Shown here: positions 26,443 through 34,927 of the stretch, one piece after another | How the letters are laid out: each line of letters begins with the position of its first letter | How positions within the stretch are numbered: the stretch's first letter is position 1 | From: Deferribacter abyssi | Lineage (GTDB): Bacteria; Chrysiogenota; Deferribacteres; Deferribacterales; Deferribacteraceae | Reading direction: 5' to 3' | Length of the DNA: 64,000 nt | Assembly: GCF_049472655.1 (NCBI RefSeq) | Contig: NZ_JAQNCS010000001.1 | Location: 62,001-126,000 of the forward strand | The notes under the pieces: model-generated | Database searches by the model: none | What the model saw: only the letters and a program-made list of their open reading frames with translations | Told to the model about the DNA's origin: nothing | Made by a program: the position numbers and the translations under genes

Positions 26443-26448
26443 TATAAT
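26443..26448 (+). promoter_or_regulatory. Possible -10 element before the hydrogenase genes
   Basis: A perfect TATAAT lies 44 bases upstream of the hydrogenase small-subunit start, in the 125-base gap after the GH13 gene. I see no convincing -35 at 16-18 bases, and no -24/-12 promoter here. Confidence 0.3.
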
Positions 26449-26491
26449 CATATGTCAAAATTTAATAGAACGAAAGAGGGAGGTCTTATTC

Positions 26492-27583
26492 ATGGGTAAG
26501 TTTGATAATATTTTGAAAGAGTATGGGATTAGTAGAAGAGAGTTTTTGAAATATTGTACGGCTCTCTCAGGTACGCTTGCATTGTCTCCAGCTTTTGCCC
26601 CAAAAATAGCAGAAGCCATTGAGAGTGATAATAGGCCACCTGTTATTTGGTTAGAATTTCAAGATTGTGCTGGTGATTCTGAATCTCTTTTGAGAGCAAA
26701 CAGACCTACAGTAGGTGATTTAATTCTTAACTATTTATCTATTGACTATCATGAAACAATAATGGCTGCGGCTGGACATCAAGCTGAAGCTGCTAGAGAT
26801 GAAACTGTTAAAAAGTATAAAAACAAATATATTTGTGTTGTTGAAGGCTCTATTCCGACAGCAGATGATGGTATTTATTGCTGTATTGGCGGTAGATCAG
26901 CAGTTGACATTTTAAAGGAAGTTGGTGGTAATGCAGCTTTTGTAATATCAGTAGGTACTTGTGCTGCTTATGGTGGTTTACCTGCAGCCTATCCGAATCC
27001 TACAGAGGCAAAATCAGTAAAAGAAATACTAGGTAGTAAAACAGTAATTAACTTGCCAGGTTGTCCGATGAATGTTGATAATTTAACTGCAACAATAGTT
27101 CATTATCTTCTTTTTGGAGCGCCACCTGCTTTAGATAAGTTTCTTAGACCAAAATTTGCTTATGGTAAAAGAATTCATGATAATTGCGAAAGAAGAGCCC
27201 ATTTCGATGCAGGTCAGTTTGTGGAAAGATGGGGGGATGAAGGACACCGTCAAGGATGGTGTTTATATAAAATGGGTTGTAAAGGTCCTGAAACATTTCA
27301 TAATTGCCCGACAGTTCGTTGGAATGAGGGTTTAAGCTGGCCGGTTATGGCAGGGCATGGGTGTGTTGGTTGTAGTGAACCGGGTTTTTGGGATACTATG
27401 ACTCCAATTTATAGAAGATTACCAAATGTACCTGGTTTTGGAGTAGAAGCTACTGCTACTAAGATTGGCACTACTATTGTGGGGATATCTGCAGTTGTTT
27501 TTGGAGTTCATGGTATTGTTACTGCTATTAGAAATCGTGGGCTTGTAAAAAAAGTTGAAAATGAATTTGAAGATAAAGAATAA
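26492..27583 (+). CDS. hyaA: [NiFe] hydrogenase small subunit, Tat-exported and membrane-anchored
   Basis: The 363-residue electron-transfer subunit carries three iron-sulfur clusters. A Tat signal SRREFLK is at residues 14-20. The proximal cluster region reads QDCAGDSES near residue 58, where most relatives have CxGC; an aspartate replaces the second cysteine (codons TGT GCT GGT GAT). Other ligands are present: SVGTCAAYGG, LPGCPMN, the distal HDNCERR with GWCLYKMGCKG, and the medial HNC plus GHGCVGC. A C-terminal helix (about residues 325-343) anchors it to the membrane facing the periplasm. The large subunit, cytochrome b and protease follow in order. Group 1 by architecture; subgroup uncertain. 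Confidence 0.9.
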   Translation: MGKFDNILKEYGISRREFLKYCTALSGTLALSPAFAPKIAEAIESDNRPPVIWLEFQDCAGDSESLLRANRPTVGDLILNYLSIDYHETIMAAAGHQAEAARDETVKKYKNKYICVVEGSIPTADDGIYCCIGGRSAVDILKEVGGNAAFVISVGTCAAYGGLPAAYPNPTEAKSVKEILGSKTVINLPGCPMNVDNLTATIVHYLLFGAPPALDKFLRPKFAYGKRIHDNCERRAHFDAGQFVERWGDEGHRQGWCLYKMGCKGPETFHNCPTVRWNEGLSWPVMAGHGCVGCSEPGFWDTMTPIYRRLPNVPGFGVEATATKIGTTIVGISAVVFGVHGIVTAIRNRGLVKKVENEFEDKE

Positions 27584-27608
27584 TAAACTATTAAGAGAGG
27601 TGTAAGCT

Positions 27609-29321
27609 ATGGTAAACAGAATAGTGGTTGACCCAATTACAAGAATTGAGGGTCATTTAAGAATAGAGGCAAAAGTTGAGAATGGTAAGATTGTGGATGC
27701 TTGGTCAAGCTCTACAATGTTTAGAGGTGTGGAAAAAATTTTGCAAGGAAGAGATCCTAGAGATGCGTGGTATTTTACACAGAGATTTTGTGGTGTGTGT
27801 ACTACTGTTCATTCCATTGCTTCAATAAGAGCTGTAGAAAATGCCCTTGGAATAAAAGTACCTTTTAATGCCGAAATGATCAGAAACATTATAATTGGTA
27901 TTCAAAATGTTCAAGATCATGTAATACATTTTTATCATCTCCATGCTCTTGACTGGGTGGATATTGTTTCAGCATTGAAAGCTGATCCTAAAAAAACTGC
28001 ACAGTTGCAACAGTCAATTTCAGACTGGAAATATTCTAGTGAAGATTATTTCAGGAGTGTTCAAAATAAAATAGCTGCGTTTGTAAAGACTGGTAGATTG
28101 GGACCTTTTGGCAACGCCTATTGGGGACACCCTGCATACAAACTGCCTCCTGAAGCAAATCTTATGGCGGTGGCTCACTATTTAGAGGCTCTTCATCTTC
28201 AAAAAGAGATTATTAAAATACATGCAATTTTAGGTTCAAAAAATCCACATCCTCAAACATTTTTGGTCGGTGGTATGTCTATTCCTGTTGATCCAAATAG
28301 TCAGAATGCTTTAAATGCTGATAGGATAGCTCAGATAAAAGAGTTTGTTAATATGGCTAAGGAATTTGTGGAACAGGTTTATATCCCTGATTTACTTGCA
28401 GTTGCTAGTTTTTATCCAGAATGGACAAAAATAGGAGCTGGTCATAAAAACTTTCTATCTTATGGTGAGTATCCTGAAGATCAAACAGGTTATCCAAATG
28501 GATTATGGATTCCAGCAGGAATAGTTTTAAATGGTGATATAACCAAAGTGTTCGATGTGGATCAAAATAAGATAACAGAGTATGTAACTCATTCATGGTA
28601 TGAGTATAAAGCTGGAGATGATAAAGGGAAACATCCTTTTAATGGTGAAACGAACTGGAAGTATACCGGTCCAAAACCACCTTATGAATATCTTAATGTA
28701 GATGCTAAATATTCCTGGGTTAAGGCACCTAGATATGATGATAAACCTATGGAGGTAGGGCCTCTTGCTAGAATGGTTATCGGATATGCAAAAGGGCATA
28801 AGGAAATTAAAGAGGCAGTGGACTGGGCATTAAAACAGCTAAATGCTGATGCTAGTATTCTTTTCTCAACACTTGGTAGAACTGCAGCAAGAGGTATTGA
28901 AACATTAATTACTGTTAAGAGGCTAAACAAATGGATAGATATGCTTGTCGCAAATATAAAAACTGGTGACCTGACAGTTCATAATAGTGAAAAATGGGAT
29001 CCAGAGACATGGCCAAAATCAGCAAAAGGTTATGGATGGCATGAGGCACCAAGGGGGGCTCTTGGACACTGGATTATTATAGAAGATAAAGAAATTAAAA
29101 ATTACCAAGCTGTGGTTCCGTCTACTTGGAATGCTGGTCCTAGGGATGCTAAAGGTCAAAGAGGTCCATATGAGGAATCATTGATTGGTACTCCAGTTGC
29201 TGACCCTGAGAAGCCTCTGGAGATTTTGAGAACAATACACTCTTTTGACCCATGTCTTGCATGTGCTGTTCATGTTTATGATGAAAAAGGTAAGTTGCGT
29301 GCAAAAGTTAAAGTGCTTTAG
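27609..29321 (+). CDS. hyaB: [NiFe] hydrogenase large subunit (catalytic, group 1)
   Basis: The 570-residue subunit binds the NiFe(CN)2CO centre. The N-terminal cysteine pair is in RFCGVCTTVHS near residue 60 and the C-terminal pair in FDPCLACAVH near 547. The 15 residues after that histidine form the extension removed by the maturation protease. TRIEGHLRIEAKV at the N-terminus is the L0 signature. SD AGAGAGG precedes ATG 27609. It has no signal peptide and should be co-exported with the small subunit by Tat. It oxidises H2 and passes electrons through the small subunit to the cytochrome b encoded next. Confidence 0.95.
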   Translation: MVNRIVVDPITRIEGHLRIEAKVENGKIVDAWSSSTMFRGVEKILQGRDPRDAWYFTQRFCGVCTTVHSIASIRAVENALGIKVPFNAEMIRNIIIGIQNVQDHVIHFYHLHALDWVDIVSALKADPKKTAQLQQSISDWKYSSEDYFRSVQNKIAAFVKTGRLGPFGNAYWGHPAYKLPPEANLMAVAHYLEALHLQKEIIKIHAILGSKNPHPQTFLVGGMSIPVDPNSQNALNADRIAQIKEFVNMAKEFVEQVYIPDLLAVASFYPEWTKIGAGHKNFLSYGEYPEDQTGYPNGLWIPAGIVLNGDITKVFDVDQNKITEYVTHSWYEYKAGDDKGKHPFNGETNWKYTGPKPPYEYLNVDAKYSWVKAPRYDDKPMEVGPLARMVIGYAKGHKEIKEAVDWALKQLNADASILFSTLGRTAARGIETLITVKRLNKWIDMLVANIKTGDLTVHNSEKWDPETWPKSAKGYGWHEAPRGALGHWIIIEDKEIKNYQAVVPSTWNAGPRDAKGQRGPYEESLIGTPVADPEKPLEILRTIHSFDPCLACAVHVYDEKGKLRAKVKVL

Positions 29322-29330
29322 GAGGGCAGC

Positions 29331-30014
29331 ATGAAAAACAATGATAATATAAAGTGTGCTGCCAAACGTTATATTTATGTTTGGGAGGCACCTGTAAGAA
29401 TAAGTCATTGGCTGAATTTTTTGTGTATAATAACTTTGTCGATAACTGGATATTACATTCATAACCCATTCATTCATGCTAGTGATATTATCGAAACAAC
29501 ATATATTATGGGTATGATGAGGTATTTGCATTACTTAGTAGGTGTAATTTTTGCTTTTAGTGTAATGCTAAGGTTATTTTGGTTGTTTGTGGGTAATAAA
29601 TATGCGAGCTGGCATTCTTTTTCGAATCCATTTAAAAAAGAAGATAGAAAAACTTTTTTTGCTTATTTGAAATATTATACATTTTTGGATAAAAATCCTC
29701 CTCATACATTAGGGCACAATCCTGTTGCTCTTGTTGCTTATATTGTACTGTTTAATCTGTTTATATTGCAAATAATTACAGGGTTTGCTCTGTGGGCACA
29801 GGCTGACCCTAACTCCACACTTTATGCTCTTACCTCATGGGTTTTCAGCATTGCTAGCAATCAATGGGTGAGATTTTTTCATTATCTTGTGATGTTTTTG
29901 ATTGCAGGCTTTGTTATAAATCATCTTTACTCTGCAATTATTTTTGATTTTAAAACACAATCAGGAGAGATTAGCTCTATTTTCTCAGGATGGAAACCTG
30001 AAAGGAATCATTAA
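29331..30014 (+). CDS. hyaC: [NiFe] hydrogenase cytochrome b subunit
   Basis: The 227-residue membrane protein has four main helices (about residues 22-43, 62-84, 130-152 and 182-205) and heme-ligand histidines in RISHWLNFL near 20, HYLVGVIF near 65 and HYLVMFLIAGFVINHLYS near 185. It accepts electrons from the small subunit and reduces quinone. SD AGGAGGGCAGC overlaps the end of the large-subunit gene. No hyp maturation genes are in the window; they must be elsewhere. Confidence 0.88.
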   Translation: MKNNDNIKCAAKRYIYVWEAPVRISHWLNFLCIITLSITGYYIHNPFIHASDIIETTYIMGMMRYLHYLVGVIFAFSVMLRLFWLFVGNKYASWHSFSNPFKKEDRKTFFAYLKYYTFLDKNPPHTLGHNPVALVAYIVLFNLFILQIITGFALWAQADPNSTLYALTSWVFSIASNQWVRFFHYLVMFLIAGFVINHLYSAIIFDFKTQSGEISSIFSGWKPERNH

Positions 30015-30045
30015 GTTTTGATGATTAAAAATTATATAGTTTATG

Positions 30046-30069
30046 AAGGGGGAAAATCCCCCTTTTTTT
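30046..30069 (+). terminator. Intrinsic terminator inside the hydrogenase unit
   Basis: AAGGGGGA (30046-30053) pairs with TCCCCCTT (30057-30064) around AAA and runs into T residues to 30069. It lies between the cytochrome b gene and the maturation protease gene 17 bases further on, so it may reduce protease expression relative to structural subunits. Confidence 0.85.
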
Positions 30070-30085
30070 ATTCGTAGGAGTAAAA

Positions 30086-30559
30086 ATGAGAATTTTAGTT
30101 TTAGGGCTTGGTAACCTTTTGATGAATGATGATGCTGCTGGATTGAAAGCTGTGTATAGATTAAAAAAAATATATAATGATAAATTTGAGGATAAATTGA
30201 AAATTATGGATGGTGGTACACTGGGGCTCGATTTATTACCTTATATTGAAGAAGCTACCCATTTGATAATAGTAGATGCTGTGGATCTTGATTTGCCTCC
30301 AGGAACAGTTATAAAAATTGAGGGTGATGATATTGATTCTGTTTTTGAAAATAAACTTTCTCCTCACCAAATGGGACTGAAAGATATTCTTTTTGCGGCA
30401 GATATTATTGGGGTTAAACCTGAGTATGTGGTGATGTATGGGATTCAAATAGGAAATGTAAATATGGAAAACCAACTATCGCTAGAAGTTATGAAAGGCC
30501 TTGATCATTTAGTAAAAAATGTGCAGTTAGAAATAGAAAAGTTATTAAGATTGTTATGA
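30086..30559 (+). CDS. hyaD: Hydrogenase maturation protease (HyaD/HybD family)
   Basis: The 157-residue endopeptidase removes the C-terminal tail of the large subunit after nickel insertion. The nickel-sensing acidic residues are in GLGNLLMNDDAAG near residue 6 and IIVDAVDLDLPPG near 58, and the histidine is in SPHQMGLKD near 92. An aspartate occupies the first acidic position, where the E. coli enzyme has glutamate. TAGGAG precedes ATG 30086. Its end overlaps the end of the convergent response-regulator gene by 6 bases. Confidence 0.9.
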   Translation: MRILVLGLGNLLMNDDAAGLKAVYRLKKIYNDKFEDKLKIMDGGTLGLDLLPYIEEATHLIIVDAVDLDLPPGTVIKIEGDDIDSVFENKLSPHQMGLKDILFAADIIGVKPEYVVMYGIQIGNVNMENQLSLEVMKGLDHLVKNVQLEIEKLLRLL

Positions 30560-31447
30560 TGCAATTATAGTTTTATTTTTTCCACTTTTCTTTGCGTTAT
30601 ATAGCGCTTTATCAGCAGCTTCTAATGCATCATTAAGATTTTCGTATTTTTTTACAGAAGAGACACCTAAACTTACTGTGATTTTTAATTCTAAGTTGCC
30701 TATATGGAAGGAGTTGTTTTCTATGTTTTTTCTTATACGTTCAGCTATTTTATAAGATTCGTTTATGTTCAGATAAGGTAAAATAACTAAAAACTCTTCA
30801 CCACCGTATCTTCCCACAAAGTCTGTTTTACGTAATGTTTGAGAAATTATTCTAGATATATCTTTTAGAACTTCATCTCCTACCAAATGGCCATAAGTAT
30901 CGTTAATATTTTTGAAGTTATCGATATCAATAATAATAAGGCCTATTTCAACTTCTGGTTGTCGATAAAGATTGTTTAATTCATTTATGATACTTCTTCT
31001 ATTCAATATTCCAGTTAGAAAGTCATGAATTGTTTCGTTATAGAGCTTTTCGTATGCTTCTTTTAGTTTGTTTTCAAGTTTTATAATTCTTTCAGCACTA
31101 AAAAGCCTAACTTTTAATTCTTTAAAAGAGAAAGGTTTTACAATATAATCATCAGCGCCTTTATGGAGGGCTTCTAAAGTATCGTCTTTGTCAGACTTTC
31201 CAGTTACAATTATGACATATACATAATGATTTAGGTTAAGTTCTCTTATTTTTTGGCATAGATCAACACCGTTTAGTCCTGGCATTATCCAATCTATTAA
31301 AGCAATAGAAATATTATTATTTTTTATTAATTCGAAAGCGTCTATGCCGTTTGAAGCTTCATAAACTTTATAATTTAATTTAGATAAAAAAGCACTTAAT
31401 ACTTCCCTAGCATCTTTGTCGTCATCGGCTACTAATACTTTGTACAT
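30554..31447 (-). CDS. Diguanylate cyclase response regulator (REC-GGDEF)
   Basis: The 297-residue protein has a receiver domain (about 1-120) with acidic pocket ADDDKDA, phosphorylated aspartate in LIDWIMPGLNG near 53 and TGKSDKDD, then a coiled linker (about 120-140) and a GGDEF domain (about 140-297). The active site is GRYGGEEF near residue 215, and an RxxD inhibitory site (RKTD) sits five residues before it. This layout makes c-di-GMP on phosphorylation. No sensor is adjacent. Adjacency to hydrogenase and cytochrome genes is suggestive but not proof of a link. Confidence 0.9.
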   Translation of the reverse strand: MYKVLVADDDKDAREVLSAFLSKLNYKVYEASNGIDAFELIKNNNISIALIDWIMPGLNGVDLCQKIRELNLNHYVYVIIVTGKSDKDDTLEALHKGADDYIVKPFSFKELKVRLFSAERIIKLENKLKEAYEKLYNETIHDFLTGILNRRSIINELNNLYRQPEVEIGLIIIDIDNFKNINDTYGHLVGDEVLKDISRIISQTLRKTDFVGRYGGEEFLVILPYLNINESYKIAERIRKNIENNSFHIGNLELKITVSLGVSSVKKYENLNDALEAADKALYNAKKSGKNKTIIAS

Positions 31448-31973
31448 AGTTTAACTCTAATAAGATATTTGATTAAATAAGCATATTTTCATTATTTAAA
31501 ATTTAAAACTATAGTAAATTAATTGTTTTTGCAAGAGAAATTTTTTTCCTGGTGTCACCCCATTTTTTTTGTTGCTAGTATAACTTATGCTAATATTTCA
31601 AAAGGTTATACCTTCTTTTTATGTAAAAACACTTTTTTCATTTTCTTTAGAATGTTTAATTACTTCCGAACAAAGTTTCATTTTAGAAATTACTAGAATT
31701 TAGTTAATTATGGTTAAGATGATTAAATGGTGTTGTTACTAACCTTTAAATAGTGGCTATAGATAAAACCAATAAGCATGTTTGTGGTCTAACATGTTGG
31801 TAACAAATGCGTTAATTAAGATATATGAATAAATTAAAGATAATATATATTAAAAACTGCATATATTATTAGTAGATATAATATACTTTAACGGTAGGAA
31901 AAGTATGTTTTAAAAAAAACTTAAGTATTAAATAGTTGCAAGGTTGGCATGCGTTTTGCTTGTAGTTGGCATT
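31448..31973. other. 526-base intergenic control region upstream of the cytochrome locus
   Basis: No convincing reading frame occurs here. The region is very AT-rich and carries the -24/-12 promoter at 31946-31959. About 185 bases before the predicted start of transcription is an inverted repeat CATGTT-N8-AACATG (31777-31782 and 31791-31796), at a distance typical of binding sites for RpoN activators. That assignment is a guess from position. The promoter of the minus-strand GGDEF gene must also lie here, near 31460-31520, but I cannot place it. Confidence 0.5.
31946..31959 (+). promoter_or_regulatory. Sigma54 (-24/-12) promoter of cytochrome unit A
   Basis: TTGGCATG then CGTT then TTGCTT places GG at 31946-31947 and GC at 31958-31959 with exactly 10 bases between, one mismatch from the TGGCACG-N4-TTGCW consensus. 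Predicted transcription start is about 31971, only three bases before the ATG at 31974, so the message would be nearly leaderless. Confidence 0.78.
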
Positions 31974-32966
31974 ATGAAAAAGCTTATAATGTTGTATTTA
32001 GTTTTTTTTAGTACAGTTTGTTTTGGTTTTGAGAAAGATATTACTGATAATGGGTTATCAATCAATAACTGTGTGAGTTGTCATAGTAATACAATTATAT
32101 CTATTTTTTGTGATAAAAATATCAAATGTGTCGATTGTCACAGTGGCAAAAGCAAAAAATTAGGTTTTTTAGGTGAAGATTATATTAATCGTTTTATCTT
32201 GGAAAAAAAAGATCCGCATAACTCGAAATATTTATGTTTAGTATGTCATGAATCTAAAGGTTCAGAAAATTCAATAAATTTGAAGTTTGATGGAGATGAT
32301 GTGGCTTTATGTGAGCAATGTCATAATGAAGCCACTGTAGGTATTGAGGCTCATAGTGTTAATTTTACATATAAACCTAGTGATGAAGTGAGAATACCAG
32401 ATAATTTCCCGTTAAAAGATGGTAAAGTTACATGTATGACCTGCCATGTCTTTGATTGTCTAACAGGTAATCACAATGATAAATATTTAAGAGGAGAATA
32501 TATAAGAAGAGAAAAGTTTTGTTATAACTGCCATAATGCAACTCATTTTAAAAAATATAATCCGCATAAACAAGTGAATGAAAACGGAGATTTAATAGTA
32601 GAGTCATGTGTTATTTGTCATAAGAAACAACCTGATATCTCAAAAGATAGAGGTATAGAATCTGTAGTGTTGAAAGGGGATATTAATGAGTTATGTAACG
32701 GATGTCATCAAATAAAAGGTGTTCATCCTACAGGAATAAATCATTTAAGAGTGCCAAATGAGGATATAAAGAAAAGAATTAAACGATTTTTAAGAAAAGA
32801 AAAAATTTATGTTCCATTTGGTGAAAATTTTAAAATATTGTGTGTTACATGTCACCTTCCTCATCAGTATGAGATGTTAAAAAATCAGGCAACAGGCAAA
32901 TATGCTAAGAGGACAAGATTTAATTCAGGATATGAGCTTTGTATAATGTGTCATTTAAAAGATTAA
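31974..32966 (+). CDS. Decaheme c-type cytochrome, periplasmic
   Basis: The 330-residue protein begins MKKLIMLYLVFFSTVCFG, a clear Sec signal peptide; this fixes ATG 31974 rather than the upstream TTG 31944, which lies inside the sigma54 promoter. I count ten CXXCH motifs. Module features shared with other cytochromes of the locus are visible, for example the phrase FPLKDGKVTCMTCH near residue 135. It is the first gene of unit A and is followed by a membrane-anchored octaheme protein after 28 bases. Likely role is periplasmic electron transfer; no catalytic signature of nitrite or hydroxylamine enzymes is seen. Confidence 0.85.
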   Translation: MKKLIMLYLVFFSTVCFGFEKDITDNGLSINNCVSCHSNTIISIFCDKNIKCVDCHSGKSKKLGFLGEDYINRFILEKKDPHNSKYLCLVCHESKGSENSINLKFDGDDVALCEQCHNEATVGIEAHSVNFTYKPSDEVRIPDNFPLKDGKVTCMTCHVFDCLTGNHNDKYLRGEYIRREKFCYNCHNATHFKKYNPHKQVNENGDLIVESCVICHKKQPDISKDRGIESVVLKGDINELCNGCHQIKGVHPTGINHLRVPNEDIKKRIKRFLRKEKIYVPFGENFKILCVTCHLPHQYEMLKNQATGKYAKRTRFNSGYELCIMCHLKD

Positions 32967-32994
32967 TATTTTAAAACAATAAAAGGAGGGATGG

Positions 32995-34020
32995 ATGAAA
33001 AGTTTTTTTGTATTAGTTTTTATCTTACTGTTTAGCTGTTTTGTTTATGCAGTAGATGATGAGAATTGCTTATTATGTCACAAATATCGTACTCTTTCTC
33101 GCATTGATGAAAATGGTAAGACGAGACTCTACTATGTAAATGATGAGTTGTTTCATAAGTCAGTTCATGGAAAAATCAAATGTAAAGAATGTCACTCTCA
33201 AATTACTAAAATACCACATGAGGAGAATACTAAAGTAAATTGTTTAAATGAATGTCACATAGTGGAGCCATCTACCGAAAAAAGGTTTTCTCATAAAAAG
33301 GTAAAAGAAGTTTTAATGAACAGTATACATAATCCAAAAAACAAATATGTGAATTACAGAGATGAGAGAGATTTTCCTGATTGTATTGATTGTCATAATA
33401 ACCCTTTGTTTAGACCAATTCAAATTTTTAAAGATGTTACAGAGGAAGGTTTGAGTGAAAAAGCACTAGCGAGGTGTCGTCTATGTCATAAAGAGGAAAA
33501 GTTTGTGAAGTATTTTTATAATCATGTTAGCCATAGACTGCATAACAGTAAAAACAGTGCCGAAATAGTTAGAATGTGTAACAAATGTCATGGTAAAGAG
33601 GATATGGCTACTAAACATAAATTGGTGAATGCTGTAGCAACATACTCTGACACTTTTCATGGTAAGGCTGTAAGTTTTGGATATGATAGTGCTCCAGATT
33701 GTATTGATTGTCACGTAAAAGAAAACGAGTCAGCACATGCAATTAGAAGTTATGAAGATCCGAAAAGTGCAGTATATGAAAAAAACAGATGGAAAACTTG
33801 TGCAAAAAAGATGTGTCATCCCGATGCAACACCTGGATTAGGAGAAGTGAGGATGCATGTTGTAATAAACAAAGACTTATATAAACCTGAATATTATACA
33901 GCTTTAGGATTTACCTGTCTGACACTTGGGGCTTATTTACCTCTTGCTTTGATATTAGTTTTAGAGCTCATTAGAGAAATATTTCCTAATTTAAGCTTTA
34001 GAAGAAAGAGGAGGAAATAA
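32995..34020 (+). CDS. Octaheme c-type cytochrome with C-terminal membrane anchor
   Basis: The 341-residue protein has a signal peptide (residues 1-19), six CXXCH motifs, one CX3CH (CLNECH near 86) and one CX4CH (CAKKMCH near 267), so eight probable hemes. A hydrophobic helix at about 300-325 followed by RRKRRK anchors it in the inner membrane with the hemes outside. Histidine-rich spacers (HVSHRLH, DTFHGKAV) may supply distal ligands. A cytochrome b gene follows directly in a TAATG overlap at 34020, suggesting the two form one quinol-oxidising complex. SD AAAGGAGGG precedes ATG 32995. Confidence 0.84.
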   Translation: MKSFFVLVFILLFSCFVYAVDDENCLLCHKYRTLSRIDENGKTRLYYVNDELFHKSVHGKIKCKECHSQITKIPHEENTKVNCLNECHIVEPSTEKRFSHKKVKEVLMNSIHNPKNKYVNYRDERDFPDCIDCHNNPLFRPIQIFKDVTEEGLSEKALARCRLCHKEEKFVKYFYNHVSHRLHNSKNSAEIVRMCNKCHGKEDMATKHKLVNAVATYSDTFHGKAVSFGYDSAPDCIDCHVKENESAHAIRSYEDPKSAVYEKNRWKTCAKKMCHPDATPGLGEVRMHVVINKDLYKPEYYTALGFTCLTLGAYLPLALILVLELIREIFPNLSFRRKRRK

Positions 34021-34913
34021 TGATGAAAAAATATCCATTAATTAAAATAGTGAGAGGTAAAAAATATTACTTAAAATTGACTCCTGCGCAAAGATATCAA
34101 CATTTTATTTTAATGACTACATTCATATTTTTGATACTTACAGGATTTCCATTAAAATTTCACTATTATCCATGGGCTAAAGTGATGATTAATATGTTTG
34201 GAGGGTTACAAGTTACTACAGTTATTCATAGAATTTGTGGTGTTACAATGGTTGGTTTGTTCTTTTTTCACTGGTATTATCTGTTCAGAAATCTTTATGT
34301 TTATTATATTAGACCAAGTATTAGGAGTAACTCTTTTTCTTTTAAAGGATTGTTTAAATTTATTTATCATTCACCAATGTTTCCAAGGGGTAAAGATCTG
34401 AAGGATGTGGTTGATTTTTTGAAATATGCTTTTTTTATTACTGATGAGAAACCAAAGCATGAAAGATTTCATTGGAGAGAGAAATTTGATTATTGGGCTG
34501 TTTTTTGGGGTATTCCTTTACTGGGATTAACTGGGTTAATTTTATGGTTTGAAACTGAAGCCACGAAAATTTTACCAGGTTGGGCATTGAATATTAGTTT
34601 TATAGCGCATTCAGATGAGGCTCTTTTAGCAGCATCGGTTATTTTGATTTGGCATATGTATAATGCACATGTGAATTATGACAAATTTCCTATGTCACCT
34701 CTGTTCTTAACGGGGTATTTACCTGAAGAAATTATGAAACATGAATATTATTTAGAATGGCAAAGATTAAATGAGTTGGCTGAAAAGCATCCTGAATTAG
34801 TTTTGGATATAGATACTTATAAAATCAAAAAGGAAAGGGAAATGGAAGAGCAATATAAAGCTTATATGGAATATCTCGATGTTGAAATAAAAAAAGATAC
34901 AAATGAAGCTTAG
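34020..34913 (+). CDS. Membrane cytochrome b (b561 / formate dehydrogenase gamma-like)
   Basis: The 297-residue protein has four to five membrane helices (about 29-50, 72-95, 160-180, 190-215) with candidate heme-ligand histidines in YQHFILMT near residue 23, VIHRICGV near 70, FFFHWYY near 84 and LIWHMYNAHVNYD near 217. It lies between two membrane-anchored multiheme cytochromes (octaheme before, triheme after), an arrangement like quinol:cytochrome c oxidoreductases of the Cbc type in Geobacter. The charged C-terminus (about 245-297) is probably cytoplasmic. Predicted role: take electrons from the quinol pool into the periplasmic hemes. Confidence 0.82.
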   Translation: MMKKYPLIKIVRGKKYYLKLTPAQRYQHFILMTTFIFLILTGFPLKFHYYPWAKVMINMFGGLQVTTVIHRICGVTMVGLFFFHWYYLFRNLYVYYIRPSIRSNSFSFKGLFKFIYHSPMFPRGKDLKDVVDFLKYAFFITDEKPKHERFHWREKFDYWAVFWGIPLLGLTGLILWFETEATKILPGWALNISFIAHSDEALLAASVILIWHMYNAHVNYDKFPMSPLFLTGYLPEEIMKHEYYLEWQRLNELAEKHPELVLDIDTYKIKKEREMEEQYKAYMEYLDVEIKKDTNEA

Positions 34914-34927
34914 GTTGGGAGGTTGGA

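Noticed and set aside
31894..31903. Shared GTAGGAAAAG upstream of the promoters at 31946 and 47060, with a variant near 39583
   Set aside because: Distances to the -24 element differ widely (about 50, 20 and 15 bases) and the fourth promoter lacks it; likely chance in AT-rich DNA.
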